This document shows positions 8,285 through 18,460 of a stretch of 64,000 nt of DNA, piece by piece. Positions within the stretch are counted from its first letter, which is position 1; every line of letters begins with the position of its first letter. Position numbers and translations under genes: made by a program. Source of the stretch: Fidelibacterota bacterium SCGC AAA160-B08 (GTDB taxonomy: Bacteria > Fidelibacterota > Marinisomatia > Marinisomatales > Marinisomataceae); the NCBI GenBank assembly GCA_000402755.1, contig AQSD01000003.1:1-64000 (forward strand), given 5' to 3'. The notes under the pieces were generated by a model. It was not told the DNA's origin. It saw only the letters and a list, made by a program, of their open reading frames with translations, and ran no database searches.

Positions 8285-9036
8285 TATATTTCGTTCACCA
8301 CTATCTGGCTCTTATACCTTAAATCTATATACCTATAACTCTCTAATGTTTTTTCTTCTGGCAATACATCTGAAAATGCATTTAAGTAATCTATCTTTGC
8401 AAAAATATTACTAGAGCCCAATAAAATTTTTGTTCTGCCGTTTTTTAAAATAATCTCATATTCACTATCTTCGTTAAAAACAAATTCAGACATATTGTCA
8501 TACAAAGCATCAAAGGTATCTTTTGAGTATTTAATAACATCAATAGATTTTAAAACATTAGATGATTTGGTTTTCTTACCTTTCTCATATAGCTCTTGAT
8601 TATTTTTGAAATTTGATAATATAGGTAGTGAAATCTCACAATATTCAACAGGAAGACATACTCCCTCGGAATCAAGAATAATTAAATCGTTAGAGCTAAT
8701 CATAGCCAATGGCTCTCTTTCATAGACTTCTATTTTTACAGTTTTAGGAAATACTCGTGATATTTTACAGCCTTTTATATGATCTAATGACTCTATACTA
8801 TTTTTATAATTTCTTAAATCTGAAAAGAAAATATTTTGATTCTCTATATTTGCCTTGTATTCTACTAACATAGTATCGTCAAAATAATTTATACCTTCAA
8901 TTTTTACATTTTTTACAATAAATATTTCATTGAATTGTGCCCATTTAATAGAAATAAAAAGAGAAGCTACTACAAGTAATAGACAGAAGAATGGCTGACC
9001 AATAGAATCAAAAATCTTTATAAAATTTTTATTCAT
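8284..9036 (-). CDS. ftsQ: Cell division protein FtsQ (POTRA-domain)
   Basis: A bitopic protein of 250 residues: a short cytoplasmic tail, a transmembrane helix (about 14-33), a POTRA domain (about 40-112, starting IVKNVKIEGINYF and ending in the typical KTVKIEVYEREPLA), then the FtsQ beta domain. It links the cytoplasmic ring to periplasmic wall synthesis. The start overlaps the murB stop. Sequence conservation is low, as usual for FtsQ; the call rests on topology, the POTRA pattern and location. Confidence 0.9.
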   Translation of the reverse strand: MNKNFIKIFDSIGQPFFCLLLVVASLFISIKWAQFNEIFIVKNVKIEGINYFDDTMLVEYKANIENQNIFFSDLRNYKNSIESLDHIKGCKISRVFPKTVKIEVYEREPLAMISSNDLIILDSEGVCLPVEYCEISLPILSNFKNNQELYEKGKKTKSSNVLKSIDVIKYSKDTFDALYDNMSEFVFNEDSEYEIILKNGRTKILLGSSNIFAKIDYLNAFSDVLPEEKTLESYRYIDLRYKSQIVVNEI

Positions 9037-9962
9037 AATTCACTAATCTCCTCAGAATTAAATCCTAGTAATCTCACTTCTAAATCTAACTGAATATTAA
9101 ATTGATCTTTTACAGCATCCTTTGCCTGCTTGATTAGAGATATCATATCGTCAGCTTTTGCATCTCCTGTATTGACAAAAAAGTTGGCATGCTTATTAGA
9201 AATCTTAGCATCTCCTACTGAAAATCCTTTCAAACCTGATTGATCTATCAACATACCAGCAGAATGCTTGCTAGAAGGATTTTTAAATACACTACCAGCG
9301 GATCGATAATTTAATGGTTGTGTATTCTTTCTTCCTGATTTTGCTAAATCAAAATTATCTTGAATTATTTTTTTATCTGATTTTTTGAGCTTGAATATTG
9401 CTGACAACAAAATTATATCTTTACCAAAAGAAGATGACCTATAAGAAAAATCAATATCTGATTTAGATAGTATTTCAATTTCATTTTTATCATTTAATAA
9501 TTCTACGCTTTCTAAATTTTCAGAAATCTCTCCACCCCAAGCACCTGCGTTCATCATTAATGCGCCCCCAAGAGTTCCTGGAACTCCAATAAGATTCTCC
9601 AATCCTTTTAAATCGTGTTTCATGGACTCTTTTACTATCTTGCCCAACATAGTCCCACACTCTACATAAATCTTATCTATATCGACATTGATTGTTCTCA
9701 AGCAATGTTTAATAGATATCACAACGCCTTTAATACCATTATCACTTATTAATAAATTTGATCCTGAACCTATAATAGTCACAGTCTGTTTGTACTTTTT
9801 GCTTAATTGAACAATACTGATGAGATCATTCTTATCTGAAGGCAAAACAAATAATTCTGCTGGACCTCCAATGCCATACGTAGTATGCTTCTTCATTGGC
9901 TCATCCATAGAGATAGTTGCATTGGTTGTATCTACAATCTCTTTTTTTAGCATATCGATCAT
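9033..9962 (-). CDS. murB: UDP-N-acetylenolpyruvoylglucosamine reductase MurB
   Basis: The flavoenzyme that reduces UDP-GlcNAc-enolpyruvate to UDP-MurNAc using NADPH; 309 residues. FAD-binding motifs are GSGSNLLISD (about 61-70) and GVPGTLGGALMMNAGAWGG (about 124-142). The catalytic serine region is YRSAGSVFKNP. It looks like a type II (YRSAGS, shorter) MurB. It overlaps murC upstream and ftsQ downstream by 4 bases each, so translation is likely coupled. Confidence 0.96.
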   Translation of the reverse strand: MIDMLKKEIVDTTNATISMDEPMKKHTTYGIGGPAELFVLPSDKNDLISIVQLSKKYKQTVTIIGSGSNLLISDNGIKGVVISIKHCLRTINVDIDKIYVECGTMLGKIVKESMKHDLKGLENLIGVPGTLGGALMMNAGAWGGEISENLESVELLNDKNEIEILSKSDIDFSYRSSSFGKDIILLSAIFKLKKSDKKIIQDNFDLAKSGRKNTQPLNYRSAGSVFKNPSSKHSAGMLIDQSGLKGFSVGDAKISNKHANFFVNTGDAKADDMISLIKQAKDAVKDQFNIQLDLEVRLLGFNSEEISEL

Positions 9963-11326
9963 TGCATATTCTCAGTTAATTTATCTGCATATCTCCAAAT
10001 ATTACCAGCTCCAATAGTCAAAATAATATCACCTTCATTGTAATAATTTTTGATATCTTCAATTACAGAATCAGTAGTAGTATCAAATACATTTTTATGT
10101 TCAAGCTTTTTAAGATGATTGCTAATATTCTTTGAGCTAATAGAGGTATCTAATTTTTCTCTTGAAGCAAAAATTTCAGTAATGAAGACCACATCAGCCC
10201 CTAAAAGAGATTCTGCAAAATCTTTATAAAATTCTTTAGTCCTAGAATAAAGATGTGGCTGAAAAATTACTACCAATCTTCTAGTCCAATTACTCTTTAC
10301 TGCTTCGATAACACTAAATACTTCTACTGGATGATGAGCATAATCATCAATAATAGTTAATTTTTCACTATGAGTCTTAATATCAAATCTTCTTTTCACG
10401 CCTGAAAAACTTTTTAAACTTTCACTGATTCTTTGTATCGATAAACCCATAGTTTTACATACAGATATAGCTGCTAAAGCATTTAAAATATTATAGGAGC
10501 CTGGAACAATCATTGAAAATGCATAGCTCTTGTTTTCATGGATAAGGTCAAATGCAACAGTGCCATTGTCATGTATGATATTTATAGCTTTAAAATCAAC
10601 ATTATCAGATTCTATTCCATAAGTAACAATTGGCTTATCAATTAACGGTATGATAGATGCAGCATTTTGAGAATCTTTACAAATACTAACCATCCCATAA
10701 AAAGGTACTGAATTAGCAAACTGAGTAAAGGCATCTTTTAAATCCTCTAAGCTATCATAGCAATCAATATGCTCAAGATCGATATTATTAATTACTGCTA
10801 TAGTAGGAGAAAGCTCTAAAAAAGTTCTATTAAACTCATCTGCTTCTACTACAAATGTATCTCCAGAACCTAATATAGAATTGGTATTCATTGATTTAAC
10901 TACGCCGCCTACAATAATCGTGGGATCTAAATTAGAATCCTTTAATATTGAACCAATCATAGATGTAGTGGTGGTCTTTCCATGTGTACCAGAAATTCCT
11001 ACTGTAGAGCTTTTTAATTTCGCAAGCTGTGATATCATTTTTCCTCTAGAATAACATTTAATATTTTTATCTTTTGCCTCAATTAATTCAATATTATTAT
11101 GAGGGATGGCATCAGAATAGACTACAATTTCAGTTGTTGCTATATTTTTTTTATCATGTCCAATTGATATAAAGATATCTAATTTTCTAAGCCTATCAAT
11201 ATTTTGTGATTCAGATAAATCTGAACCTGTAATTATAAAATCTTGATTATGCAGTAGCTCAGCGATTCCACTCATTCCTATGCCGCCTATACCAATAAAA
11301 TGAATTCTTTTTATGCTAGATAACAT
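9959..11326 (-). CDS. murC: UDP-N-acetylmuramate--L-alanine ligase MurC
   Basis: Mur ligase of 455 residues that adds L-Ala to UDP-MurNAc. The N-terminal UDP-binding domain opens IHFIGIGGIGMSGIAELL; the ATP loop GTHGKTTTTSM is at about 114-124; the C-terminal domain has the DDYAHHP motif typical of MurC. The order murC-murB matches many dcw clusters. The start overlaps the murG stop by 11 bases. Confidence 0.96.
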   Translation of the reverse strand: MLSSIKRIHFIGIGGIGMSGIAELLHNQDFIITGSDLSESQNIDRLRKLDIFISIGHDKKNIATTEIVVYSDAIPHNNIELIEAKDKNIKCYSRGKMISQLAKLKSSTVGISGTHGKTTTTSMIGSILKDSNLDPTIIVGGVVKSMNTNSILGSGDTFVVEADEFNRTFLELSPTIAVINNIDLEHIDCYDSLEDLKDAFTQFANSVPFYGMVSICKDSQNAASIIPLIDKPIVTYGIESDNVDFKAINIIHDNGTVAFDLIHENKSYAFSMIVPGSYNILNALAAISVCKTMGLSIQRISESLKSFSGVKRRFDIKTHSEKLTIIDDYAHHPVEVFSVIEAVKSNWTRRLVVIFQPHLYSRTKEFYKDFAESLLGADVVFITEIFASREKLDTSISSKNISNHLKKLEHKNVFDTTTDSVIEDIKNYYNEGDIILTIGAGNIWRYADKLTENMQ

Positions 11327-12404
11327 GCATATGCTCCATGATTGTAGTATCTATGATATTGATTGAATCTGGATTATTTATTTTCTCAATATTTTCTTTC
11401 ATTGACTTATATATTCTATCATTTTCACAAATTTCATTGATCTTATTTGATAATAACGACGTAGATATATCTTTTTCTTGAATTAATAGTGATGCAAAAT
11501 TTTCTTCTAAATATTTAGCATTAAAAACTTGATGGTTCTCTGCTGAGAACTTGAAAGGTATAAGGATTGAAGGTTTTTTAAACTCTAATATTTCAGATAC
11601 TGTCATAGCACCAGATCTTGAAACTATTAAATCGCATAAACTGTATAAATATGGCATATTATCAACGAAAGAAAGGACTTTAATTGATTCAGTATTATAA
11701 TGCTTATATTTTTCATAATTATTAATACCTACAATCCAAAGAATGTTAATTTTATCTAACATTTTTTTATCAATAGATTCTGAAATAATCTTATTTAAAA
11801 ATACTGAACCTTGACTTCCGCCGAGTACCAATAAAGTTTTTTTATCACTATCTAAAGATAGAGACATATCTTTACGATTATGATTATAAATGGGATTCCC
11901 TGTAAATAGAGTATCGCTAGTTTTTAAATAGTTTTTTGCATTCTCAAAACCAAGAAATACTTTTTTTGCACTGGATCCAAATATTCTAGTGACCAATCCT
12001 GGAAATGAATTTTGTTCATGTAAAAAATATGGCACTCTAAATATTTTAGCTATCTGAAGAGGTATAAATGAGGCATATCCACCTGTTGCAATTACTAAAT
12101 TTGGTTTATTTCTTGCAAAGAAAAGACTCACTCTAATTAAACCAAAAAATAATTGAAATAATAATAAGAAATTTCTTGATATTGCATACAATGAAAAAGA
12201 TCTATTAAAACCTTTGATTGGGATGAGAAGACTCTGAATATTTTCTGAATAAATTTTCTTAGACTCAATTCCATATTTTGATCCAATATAGTATAAATTT
12301 TTATTCTCTACTTTTTTTTCAAGTTCATTCTTGATAGCCATTAATGGATAATAATGCCCTCCAGTTCCTCCTCCACAAAAGATAATTCTATATTTATCCA
12401 TCAA
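11316..12404 (-). CDS. murG: Lipid II synthase MurG (UDP-GlcNAc transferase)
   Basis: GT28 glycosyltransferase of 362 residues making lipid II from lipid I on the inner face of the membrane. The N-terminal glycine loop GGGTGGHYYP is at about 10-19; the second loop is LGGSQGS; the donor-site pattern SRSGAMTVSE is present. It needs lipid I as substrate, so an MraY must exist elsewhere because none is encoded in this cluster. It overlaps ftsW and murC. Confidence 0.95.
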   Translation of the reverse strand: MMDKYRIIFCGGGTGGHYYPLMAIKNELEKKVENKNLYYIGSKYGIESKKIYSENIQSLLIPIKGFNRSFSLYAISRNFLLLFQLFFGLIRVSLFFARNKPNLVIATGGYASFIPLQIAKIFRVPYFLHEQNSFPGLVTRIFGSSAKKVFLGFENAKNYLKTSDTLFTGNPIYNHNRKDMSLSLDSDKKTLLVLGGSQGSVFLNKIISESIDKKMLDKINILWIVGINNYEKYKHYNTESIKVLSFVDNMPYLYSLCDLIVSRSGAMTVSEILEFKKPSILIPFKFSAENHQVFNAKYLEENFASLLIQEKDISTSLLSNKINEICENDRIYKSMKENIEKINNPDSINIIDTTIMEHMHVI

Positions 12405-13527
12405 CTCGGAGTCTCCATTTTTTAACTTTAAATTTTCTCTGTGCTTTACTGATATTTAATAGAATTGCCACCATTAATAGATTGATAATCAATGAAGAGC
12501 CTCCATAACTAACAAACGGCAGTGGAACACCTGTAACCGGTATAATCCCAATGACTACTCCAATATTTATTAATGCATAGAATGTGATACTTAATCCGAA
12601 GCCAATAGAGAGAATAATACCAAAAATATCATTTGATTTTTTAGAAATTTGAATAGCTCTAAATAAAATTATTCCGTAAGCCATCATTACTATAAAACCT
12701 GCTATAAAACCTAACTCTTCCCCAATAATAGCAAAAATAAAATCAGTATGAGTCTCTGGTAAATAAGAATGTTTTTGTATGCTTTCGCCAATACCCATCC
12801 CTGAAATACCTCCCTGTCTCAATCCAATCAATGCTTGACTAGACTGATATCCTACACTAGCTGAGGAGCTAGGATCAAGAAATGATAGTATTCTACCTAA
12901 TGCATAATTTTTACTATTTAGTATAAAAATTCCAATTGCTCCTACAGATAATACACCTACAGTACCTATTTGTGGCAATGATACACCACCAATAAAGAGC
13001 AGGGTAAATACAATAGTCAGCAAAATTAGAGTGGTAGAGTTATCAGGCTGAATAATAATCATTAAGCAAATAGGTAAAATCCAACATAATGGTATTAGGA
13101 TTCCCTTAACAAATTGATTCATATATTTATAATTTCTATCTATATAGTCAGCTAAAAATAAGATTACCGAAAATCTTGCTAAATCAGATGTCTGAAAAGA
13201 AATTGGTCCAATAGATAGCCACCTACAAGAGTCTCCATTACATCCTTGGACTTGAGTATATATTAACAGCAAAAATGATCCTACCATTAAAACAGGGGAT
13301 AAATATTGTAGTTTTCTATAGTTGAAATGAGATGCAACAAAAAATACAAATAAACCTGGAATGAATTTAAATAATTGATTCTTTAAAAAATACATACGTG
13401 AAGCTCCATCAGTTACTTCGAGGGATTTTATCCAACTAGCACTAAATAAAATTGATAAACCAAAAATAACTAACACTATCACCGTACCTAACAACCATCT
13501 ATCTTGTTTTCTTTCTTTAATATTCAT
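12394..13527 (-). CDS. ftsW: SEDS glycosyltransferase FtsW
   Basis: Polytopic SEDS protein (377 residues, about ten transmembrane helices) that polymerises lipid II at the septum together with FtsI. It contains the conserved region around QPDNSTTLILL, a HTDFIFAIIGEE motif, and the late GVPLPFVSYGGSS motif. Location between murD and murG and pairing with a division PBP argue for FtsW rather than RodA. Confidence 0.95.
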   Translation of the reverse strand: MNIKERKQDRWLLGTVIVLVIFGLSILFSASWIKSLEVTDGASRMYFLKNQLFKFIPGLFVFFVASHFNYRKLQYLSPVLMVGSFLLLIYTQVQGCNGDSCRWLSIGPISFQTSDLARFSVILFLADYIDRNYKYMNQFVKGILIPLCWILPICLMIIIQPDNSTTLILLTIVFTLLFIGGVSLPQIGTVGVLSVGAIGIFILNSKNYALGRILSFLDPSSSASVGYQSSQALIGLRQGGISGMGIGESIQKHSYLPETHTDFIFAIIGEELGFIAGFIVMMAYGIILFRAIQISKKSNDIFGIILSIGFGLSITFYALINIGVVIGIIPVTGVPLPFVSYGGSSLIINLLMVAILLNISKAQRKFKVKKWRLRVDG

Positions 13528-14867
13528 GAATAATGCCTTTCTACTATACTTTTAAAAAAATTGCCTCTTTCTTCAAAATTTTTAAATTGATCGTAACTAG
13601 AACATCCAGGAGACATCAATACAGAATCTCCTTTTACTGCTAAATTAATTGCAGAATTAATTGCTTCTTCAAATTTCTCAACCTTTACTACTTTACATGA
13701 TTCAGACAATGAATTATAGATATCATTAGATGCTTTTCCATAAGCAATTATAGATTTTATAGATTGAGAGCACTCTATAATCGCTGAAAAATCTGATTCC
13801 TTGGGAAGTCCTCCCATTATTAATACAATATTTTTATCTATAGAATCAATGGCGACTTTAACTGAAGCGATATTTGTTGCTTTAGAATCGTTGATAAACT
13901 TCACGCCATCAACTTCTTTAAATGTTTCAAATCTATGTTCTAAGCCTTTGAATATTTTTAATGATTCAAAGATATCCCTATCATCTAATCCTAGATGTGA
14001 AGCAATAGTAGCAATGCCTATAAAATTAGATACATTATGAATTCCTGATAATTTACAATCATCTATATGTAGATTTTTTTTGCTATGAACAGATTCTATA
14101 CATCCATCTTCTAAATAAAATATGCTAAAATTCTTATCTAAGGAGTACGCTGTAAAGACCCTATCTCTTTTCTCTACTTCTTCACATAGGACAGGATCGT
14201 CATGATTATAAATTATTAAATCATTATCTTTCATATTTTTAAAAAGATTCATCTTTGATTTAGAGTAATCAATAAAATCTGCATATCTATCCAAATGATC
14301 TCTCGAAATATTTAAAATCATTGCTATTTCAGGTTTAAATGTATCAATATCATCAATCTGAAAACTTGATAACTCTAATATGCAAAAATCAGTATTTGAT
14401 GTCTTATACTTATTTTCTTTATAAACAATTTCTGAGAATGGAGTACCAATATTTCCACTTTTTACAACGTTAAATTTTTTCTTTAAAACTTCATATAGAC
14501 ATGTCACTGTGGTAGTTTTTCCATTTGTACCTGTTATAGCAATAATTTTTAGATCTGATAACCTATAGGCAAACTCAATTTCGCTTATAATCTCTGTTTT
14601 ACTATCTAATATGCTTTGAATTATTTCTATATCACTTGGAATTCCAGGAGATTTTATAATCAATTCAGAGTTAAGAATTTTTCTAGAGTGAACACCTAAT
14701 TCAATATCAACTCCCATGTCTGTCAATTCTTTTATGTATAAATCATTCACATCTGACTTACTATCTGATACAAAAACATTAGCACCAAGAGAACTAGCTA
14801 ACTTTGCAGCGGAATAACCGCTAACACCCAATCCTAAAATACCGATATTTTTATTACTCAAATTCAT
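13524..14867 (-). CDS. murD: UDP-N-acetylmuramoyl-L-alanine--D-glutamate ligase MurD
   Basis: Mur ligase adding D-Glu, 447 residues from the ATG at 14867, which overlaps the ftsI stop as ATGA; an upstream in-frame ATG at 14894 would add nine unlikely residues inside ftsI. The N-terminal Rossmann motif is GILGLGVSGYSAAKL and the ATP loop is ITGTNGKTTTVTCL. The C-terminal region has INDSKATN, the typical MurD signature. Directly upstream is ftsI; the murE, murF and mraY genes normally found between them are absent. Confidence 0.96.
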   Translation of the reverse strand: MNLSNKNIGILGLGVSGYSAAKLASSLGANVFVSDSKSDVNDLYIKELTDMGVDIELGVHSRKILNSELIIKSPGIPSDIEIIQSILDSKTEIISEIEFAYRLSDLKIIAITGTNGKTTTVTCLYEVLKKKFNVVKSGNIGTPFSEIVYKENKYKTSNTDFCILELSSFQIDDIDTFKPEIAMILNISRDHLDRYADFIDYSKSKMNLFKNMKDNDLIIYNHDDPVLCEEVEKRDRVFTAYSLDKNFSIFYLEDGCIESVHSKKNLHIDDCKLSGIHNVSNFIGIATIASHLGLDDRDIFESLKIFKGLEHRFETFKEVDGVKFINDSKATNIASVKVAIDSIDKNIVLIMGGLPKESDFSAIIECSQSIKSIIAYGKASNDIYNSLSESCKVVKVEKFEEAINSAINLAVKGDSVLMSPGCSSYDQFKNFEERGNFFKSIVERHYS

Positions 14868-16792
14868 GATTCTATCTCTGCTTTTAGTATACATATAGAG
14901 TTTTTAGGTATTTCTTTTCCGCCTGGTACAGATTGAAAAATTATTACTCCATTACCCGTTAATTGGGCCTTGATACCTGTTTTATTTAAAATTGAGTATG
15001 CTTCCATAACGCTTTTACCATATAAATTTGGCATTTCTACCATTTGAATATCTTTAGATTTTTTAACATTTTTTTGAATCAAAATTGGATCAGATTTTTT
15101 AGGCTTGGCGGCCTTTTTAGATTTATTATTGGTTATTTCTGAATCAATATTGATAATTCTTTTCATTACCGACTTAAATACAGGTGCTGCTGACATAGAA
15201 CCCCAATGATAATTTCTAGAAACTGATGCCCCATCAATCATGATTAATGCTAATAATTGAGGATTTTCTTTTGGAAAAAATCCTACAAAACTAGATAAGA
15301 ATTCTGATTCTGAATATTGACCATCCACAATTTTTTTAGATGTCCCTGTTTTTCCAGATACATCCCACCCAGATAGTCGAGCTTTTTTTCCACTTCCATT
15401 TTCAACTGTATGTAACAACATGTCCTTTAATATTTCTGCATCTGACTGAGAAAGGATTCTTTTTTTAGATCTCTTTTCATTTTTTAAAATTGTATTATCA
15501 CTTTTTTTAACTTCGTTAATCATGTATGGTTTCAATAAAAAACCTCCATTTGCGATTGCAGCATATGCCATAGCAATCTGTATTGGAGTAGCAGAAACTT
15601 CATATCCCAAAGGAATACTATGCATTGAAGATTTGCTCCATTTTTTAGTTTCATAAACTATACCACTTGCTTCGCTCATCGGATTTAAACCAGTTTTAGA
15701 TCCAAAACCAAATTCTTTGGCTTGATTATAAATTTTATTTTGACCCAAAGACTCAGCAATCTTTATTGTGCCTATATTGCTTGAATAAGCTAAAATTTCC
15801 TTAACAGTGAGTACGGAATGCGGTTCAGAGTCTTCAATCATTTTTATATCATGAAAATTATATGGGCCTTCGACATTGTACTCATCCATTGGATCTATAT
15901 CACTCTTAAGAGCTGCTGCAATAGTAACTATCTTAAAAGTTGATCCGGGCTCTACCATATCTAGAATTAGTCTATTTTTTTGATATTCCAATTCAAAGTC
16001 TTCTGGATTATTAGGGTTAAAATCAGGAACGCTAACCATAGATACTATTTCTCCTGTCTGAGGATTTAATATTATTCCCATAGCGGAGGATGCTTCAGTT
16101 TTTTCTATTTGATCAATCAATTCTTCTCTTAAAATTGCTTGATATTCTTTATTAATAGTTAAATAAATATCTGATCCATCTTCAGGCGCTTCATATGCTA
16201 GCGTAGGATCAGCAATACGTTTACCAAATCCATTTCTTTTAAAAACTCTTGATCCCGCTTCAGGCTCTAAGTGCTTATTATATTGAAGTTCTAGACCAGA
16301 AATTCCTACATCATCTACATTGGTAAATCCAACAATTTGACCAAATAAGTTTTCTTCAGGATAATATCTTTTATAATCTTGATTTATGACAAGTGCATCA
16401 CCATATTTTGAATTCAATTTTTGACAATTCTGTATTGTCTTTTTTTCTAATTGTATATAGGATTTTTCGTTATTGAATTTAGAAAAATAAATACCTACAT
16501 CAGTACCCGTACAATCAGATAGATCTCTTAAGAAAATATCTTTATTACTTATTTTTCTTGGATGTACTCCGATATTATAAAAAGTTAAATTCTGAGTAAT
16601 ATTATTTCCTTTCACATCAAAGATATTACCTCTTTTACCCTTAATCATCTCCACTTTCATTCCCTGTGGATTATCAACTCTATCTATGATTTGAATTGTA
16701 AATAATCTGTACACAAAAACAGCCCAAACAAACATAAGAATAGTACTTACAAATCGTATTCTATTTTTAAATTTTAGATAATTTTTAGTCAT
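14864..16792 (-). CDS. ftsI: Division penicillin-binding protein FtsI (PBP3-like) with C-terminal PASTA domain
   Basis: Septal D,D-transpeptidase of 642 residues: transmembrane helix (about 14-34), dimerisation/pedestal domain (about 50-200), transpeptidase domain (about 215-545) and a lysine-rich linker leading to one PASTA domain (about 584-640). Active-site motifs are STFK at 284-287, SSN at 337-339 and KTGT at 481-484. A single PASTA repeat on a division PBP is known in Firmicutes, Bacteroidetes and other groups. It is co-encoded with ftsL upstream (8-base overlap) and would work with FtsW. Confidence 0.94.
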   Translation of the reverse strand: MTKNYLKFKNRIRFVSTILMFVWAVFVYRLFTIQIIDRVDNPQGMKVEMIKGKRGNIFDVKGNNITQNLTFYNIGVHPRKISNKDIFLRDLSDCTGTDVGIYFSKFNNEKSYIQLEKKTIQNCQKLNSKYGDALVINQDYKRYYPEENLFGQIVGFTNVDDVGISGLELQYNKHLEPEAGSRVFKRNGFGKRIADPTLAYEAPEDGSDIYLTINKEYQAILREELIDQIEKTEASSAMGIILNPQTGEIVSMVSVPDFNPNNPEDFELEYQKNRLILDMVEPGSTFKIVTIAAALKSDIDPMDEYNVEGPYNFHDIKMIEDSEPHSVLTVKEILAYSSNIGTIKIAESLGQNKIYNQAKEFGFGSKTGLNPMSEASGIVYETKKWSKSSMHSIPLGYEVSATPIQIAMAYAAIANGGFLLKPYMINEVKKSDNTILKNEKRSKKRILSQSDAEILKDMLLHTVENGSGKKARLSGWDVSGKTGTSKKIVDGQYSESEFLSSFVGFFPKENPQLLALIMIDGASVSRNYHWGSMSAAPVFKSVMKRIINIDSEITNNKSKKAAKPKKSDPILIQKNVKKSKDIQMVEMPNLYGKSVMEAYSILNKTGIKAQLTGNGVIIFQSVPGGKEIPKNSICILKAEIES

Positions 16793-17093
16793 TGCTTATT
16801 TTCACGATAAGTGTCTCTGGCTTGCTTGCTATTAATCCAATTTTCTTTGCTTTTTTCGAAATAATATCTGCTCTTTTCATCTTCTCAACAGAATTAATTT
16901 TTAATGTAAGATTTTCATCTAACTGAGCTAATGTTTTTTGATTAAAATCAATACTAGCTTGAGTTTTATCTATCTCTATAAAAGCGGCTAAATACAAAGA
17001 AATCGTTCCTACCGTCAACACAAACATTAGAGTCCATTTTATATTTTCTCTTTTTTGAATTTGTGCTTTTGTTAGTCTTTTCTTTCTAACCAA
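16785..17093 (-). CDS. ftsL: FtsL-like division protein
   Basis: A 102-residue bitopic protein with a basic cytoplasmic tail, a transmembrane helix (about 24-41) and a periplasmic coiled coil (about 45-85) ending in KKIGLIASKPE, the pattern FtsL shares with FtsB. Similarity across the family is weak; the call rests on size, topology and position between rsmH and ftsI, where ftsL almost always lies. It would form the FtsQ-FtsL-FtsB bridge that activates FtsW/FtsI. Confidence 0.85.
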   Translation of the reverse strand: MVRKKRLTKAQIQKRENIKWTLMFVLTVGTISLYLAAFIEIDKTQASIDFNQKTLAQLDENLTLKINSVEKMKRADIISKKAKKIGLIASKPETLIVKISND

Positions 17094-17976
17094 TTTTTTC
17101 TCCTACTCTCATTTTTGCACTTCGAGATCTTTTATTGTCAAATATTTCTTCATCCGTAGGTGTAAAAGGTTTCTTTGATAGAACTTGTAGCTCTTTATTT
17201 AATTTCAAATCTTTGAATTTATGTTTGACCATTCGATCTTCCATTGAATGATAGCTGATAATTACAATCCTGCCTCCAGGATTAAGAAAATTCATAAAAT
17301 CATTTAAAAATGACTCTAAATGATCCAACTCATTATTTGTTTTTATTCTAAGTGCTTGAAAAATTCGTGAATATGTTTTGATGCGATATTTATAAGCTGT
17401 TTTTCTACTGATAATACTCACAAGTGTATCAGCATTTATTTCTTCATTCGACTCTTTGATTGCTCTGGCAATTCTAAATGAATTCCTTTCTTCTCCAAAT
17501 TCATTAAAGATATTAGTCAGATCTCTTACCGATGAATTTTCGATAATTTCTTGAGCTGTCAAGCTATCATCCTTATCATCAAATCTCATATCTAAAGATG
17601 AATTATATCGATGAGAAAACCCTCTTTGATTATCTTCTAACTGAAAAGAAGAAAGCCCTAGATCTAAAAGAATTCCATCTACTCCATCAATATTAAGCCT
17701 ATCGCAAGTTTCTTCTAAATTAGTATAACTAGAGTGTATTAATTCAAAATTATCGAATGAGGCTAATCTTTTATTTGCAATCTTGATTGAATTTGAATCT
17801 CTATCAAAACCTATAAGAAATCCTTTTTTTATTTCTTGAAGAATTTCAATTGAATGACCTCCAAGACCTACGGTACCATCAACATAAAATCCATTTTCTT
17901 TAATATTTAAATTATCAATTGATTCCGTCAGCATAACTGGATAATGGCTATAGCTCTCCGACAGAATTGAGGTCAT
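17086..17976 (-). CDS. rsmH: 16S rRNA (cytosine1402-N4)-methyltransferase RsmH (MraW)
   Basis: SAM-dependent methyltransferase, 296 residues. It starts with the family-typical HYPVMLTESI; the SAM site is VDGTVGLGGHS at about 33-43. The inserted helical domain holds DLGLSSFQLE and GFSHRYNSSLDMRFD, and the C-terminus contains ISYHSMEDRMVK. It methylates C1402 in the ribosomal P site. The ATG overlaps the mraZ stop by one base, the usual mraZ-mraW pairing. Confidence 0.96.
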   Translation of the reverse strand: MTSILSESYSHYPVMLTESIDNLNIKENGFYVDGTVGLGGHSIEILQEIKKGFLIGFDRDSNSIKIANKRLASFDNFELIHSSYTNLEETCDRLNIDGVDGILLDLGLSSFQLEDNQRGFSHRYNSSLDMRFDDKDDSLTAQEIIENSSVRDLTNIFNEFGEERNSFRIARAIKESNEEINADTLVSIISRKTAYKYRIKTYSRIFQALRIKTNNELDHLESFLNDFMNFLNPGGRIVIISYHSMEDRMVKHKFKDLKLNKELQVLSKKPFTPTDEEIFDNKRSRSAKMRVGEKIG

Positions 17977-18434
17977 CAGATATTGACCCTCCTAGAAAGA
18001 TCTTCATAGGATTCTTCATCAATACTTTGTTCGGAATCTACCACTTCTAATGTAGCGTTATCCCATATCTCAATTTTATTTAAAACGCCTATAATGGTAA
18101 TATTCTTTAAAATATTTGCATGCTCAATTAAATTTTTTGTTAGTATCAGTCTACCCTGATCATCTGAGGATACTATTTTAGCATGCCTTAAATGATTTCT
18201 TAAAAAAGTACGGTTTACCTTGGACAGAGAGGATAATTGACTTAATTCTTTTTCAATTTTTTCCCATTCACCTAAAGGATATATCCAGATACAAGAATCA
18301 ATTCCTCTCGTTATAACAAATCTATTTTTATCCGACTTATCGAGCTGTTTGCGAAATATTGATGGAATATTGATTCGATTTTTTGAATCAATAACAAAAT
18401 CATATTGTCCTGTAAATGTATATTGGCTACGCAT
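17976..18434 (-). CDS. mraZ: Transcriptional regulator MraZ
   Basis: A 152-residue double SpoVT/AbrB-fold protein: the first half begins YTFTGQYDFVIDSKNRINIP, and the second repeat carries SSDDQGRLIL. MraZ binds direct GTGG-type repeats in its own promoter and represses the dcw operon in the species where it has been studied. Two such repeats lie just upstream here, so autoregulation is likely. It is the first gene of the mraZ-to-ftsZ run. Confidence 0.95.
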   Translation of the reverse strand: MRSQYTFTGQYDFVIDSKNRINIPSIFRKQLDKSDKNRFVITRGIDSCIWIYPLGEWEKIEKELSQLSSLSKVNRTFLRNHLRHAKIVSSDDQGRLILTKNLIEHANILKNITIIGVLNKIEIWDNATLEVVDSEQSIDEESYEDLSRRVNI

Positions 18435-18460
18435 AATAAACGGGAATTAAGGGAATTTGA

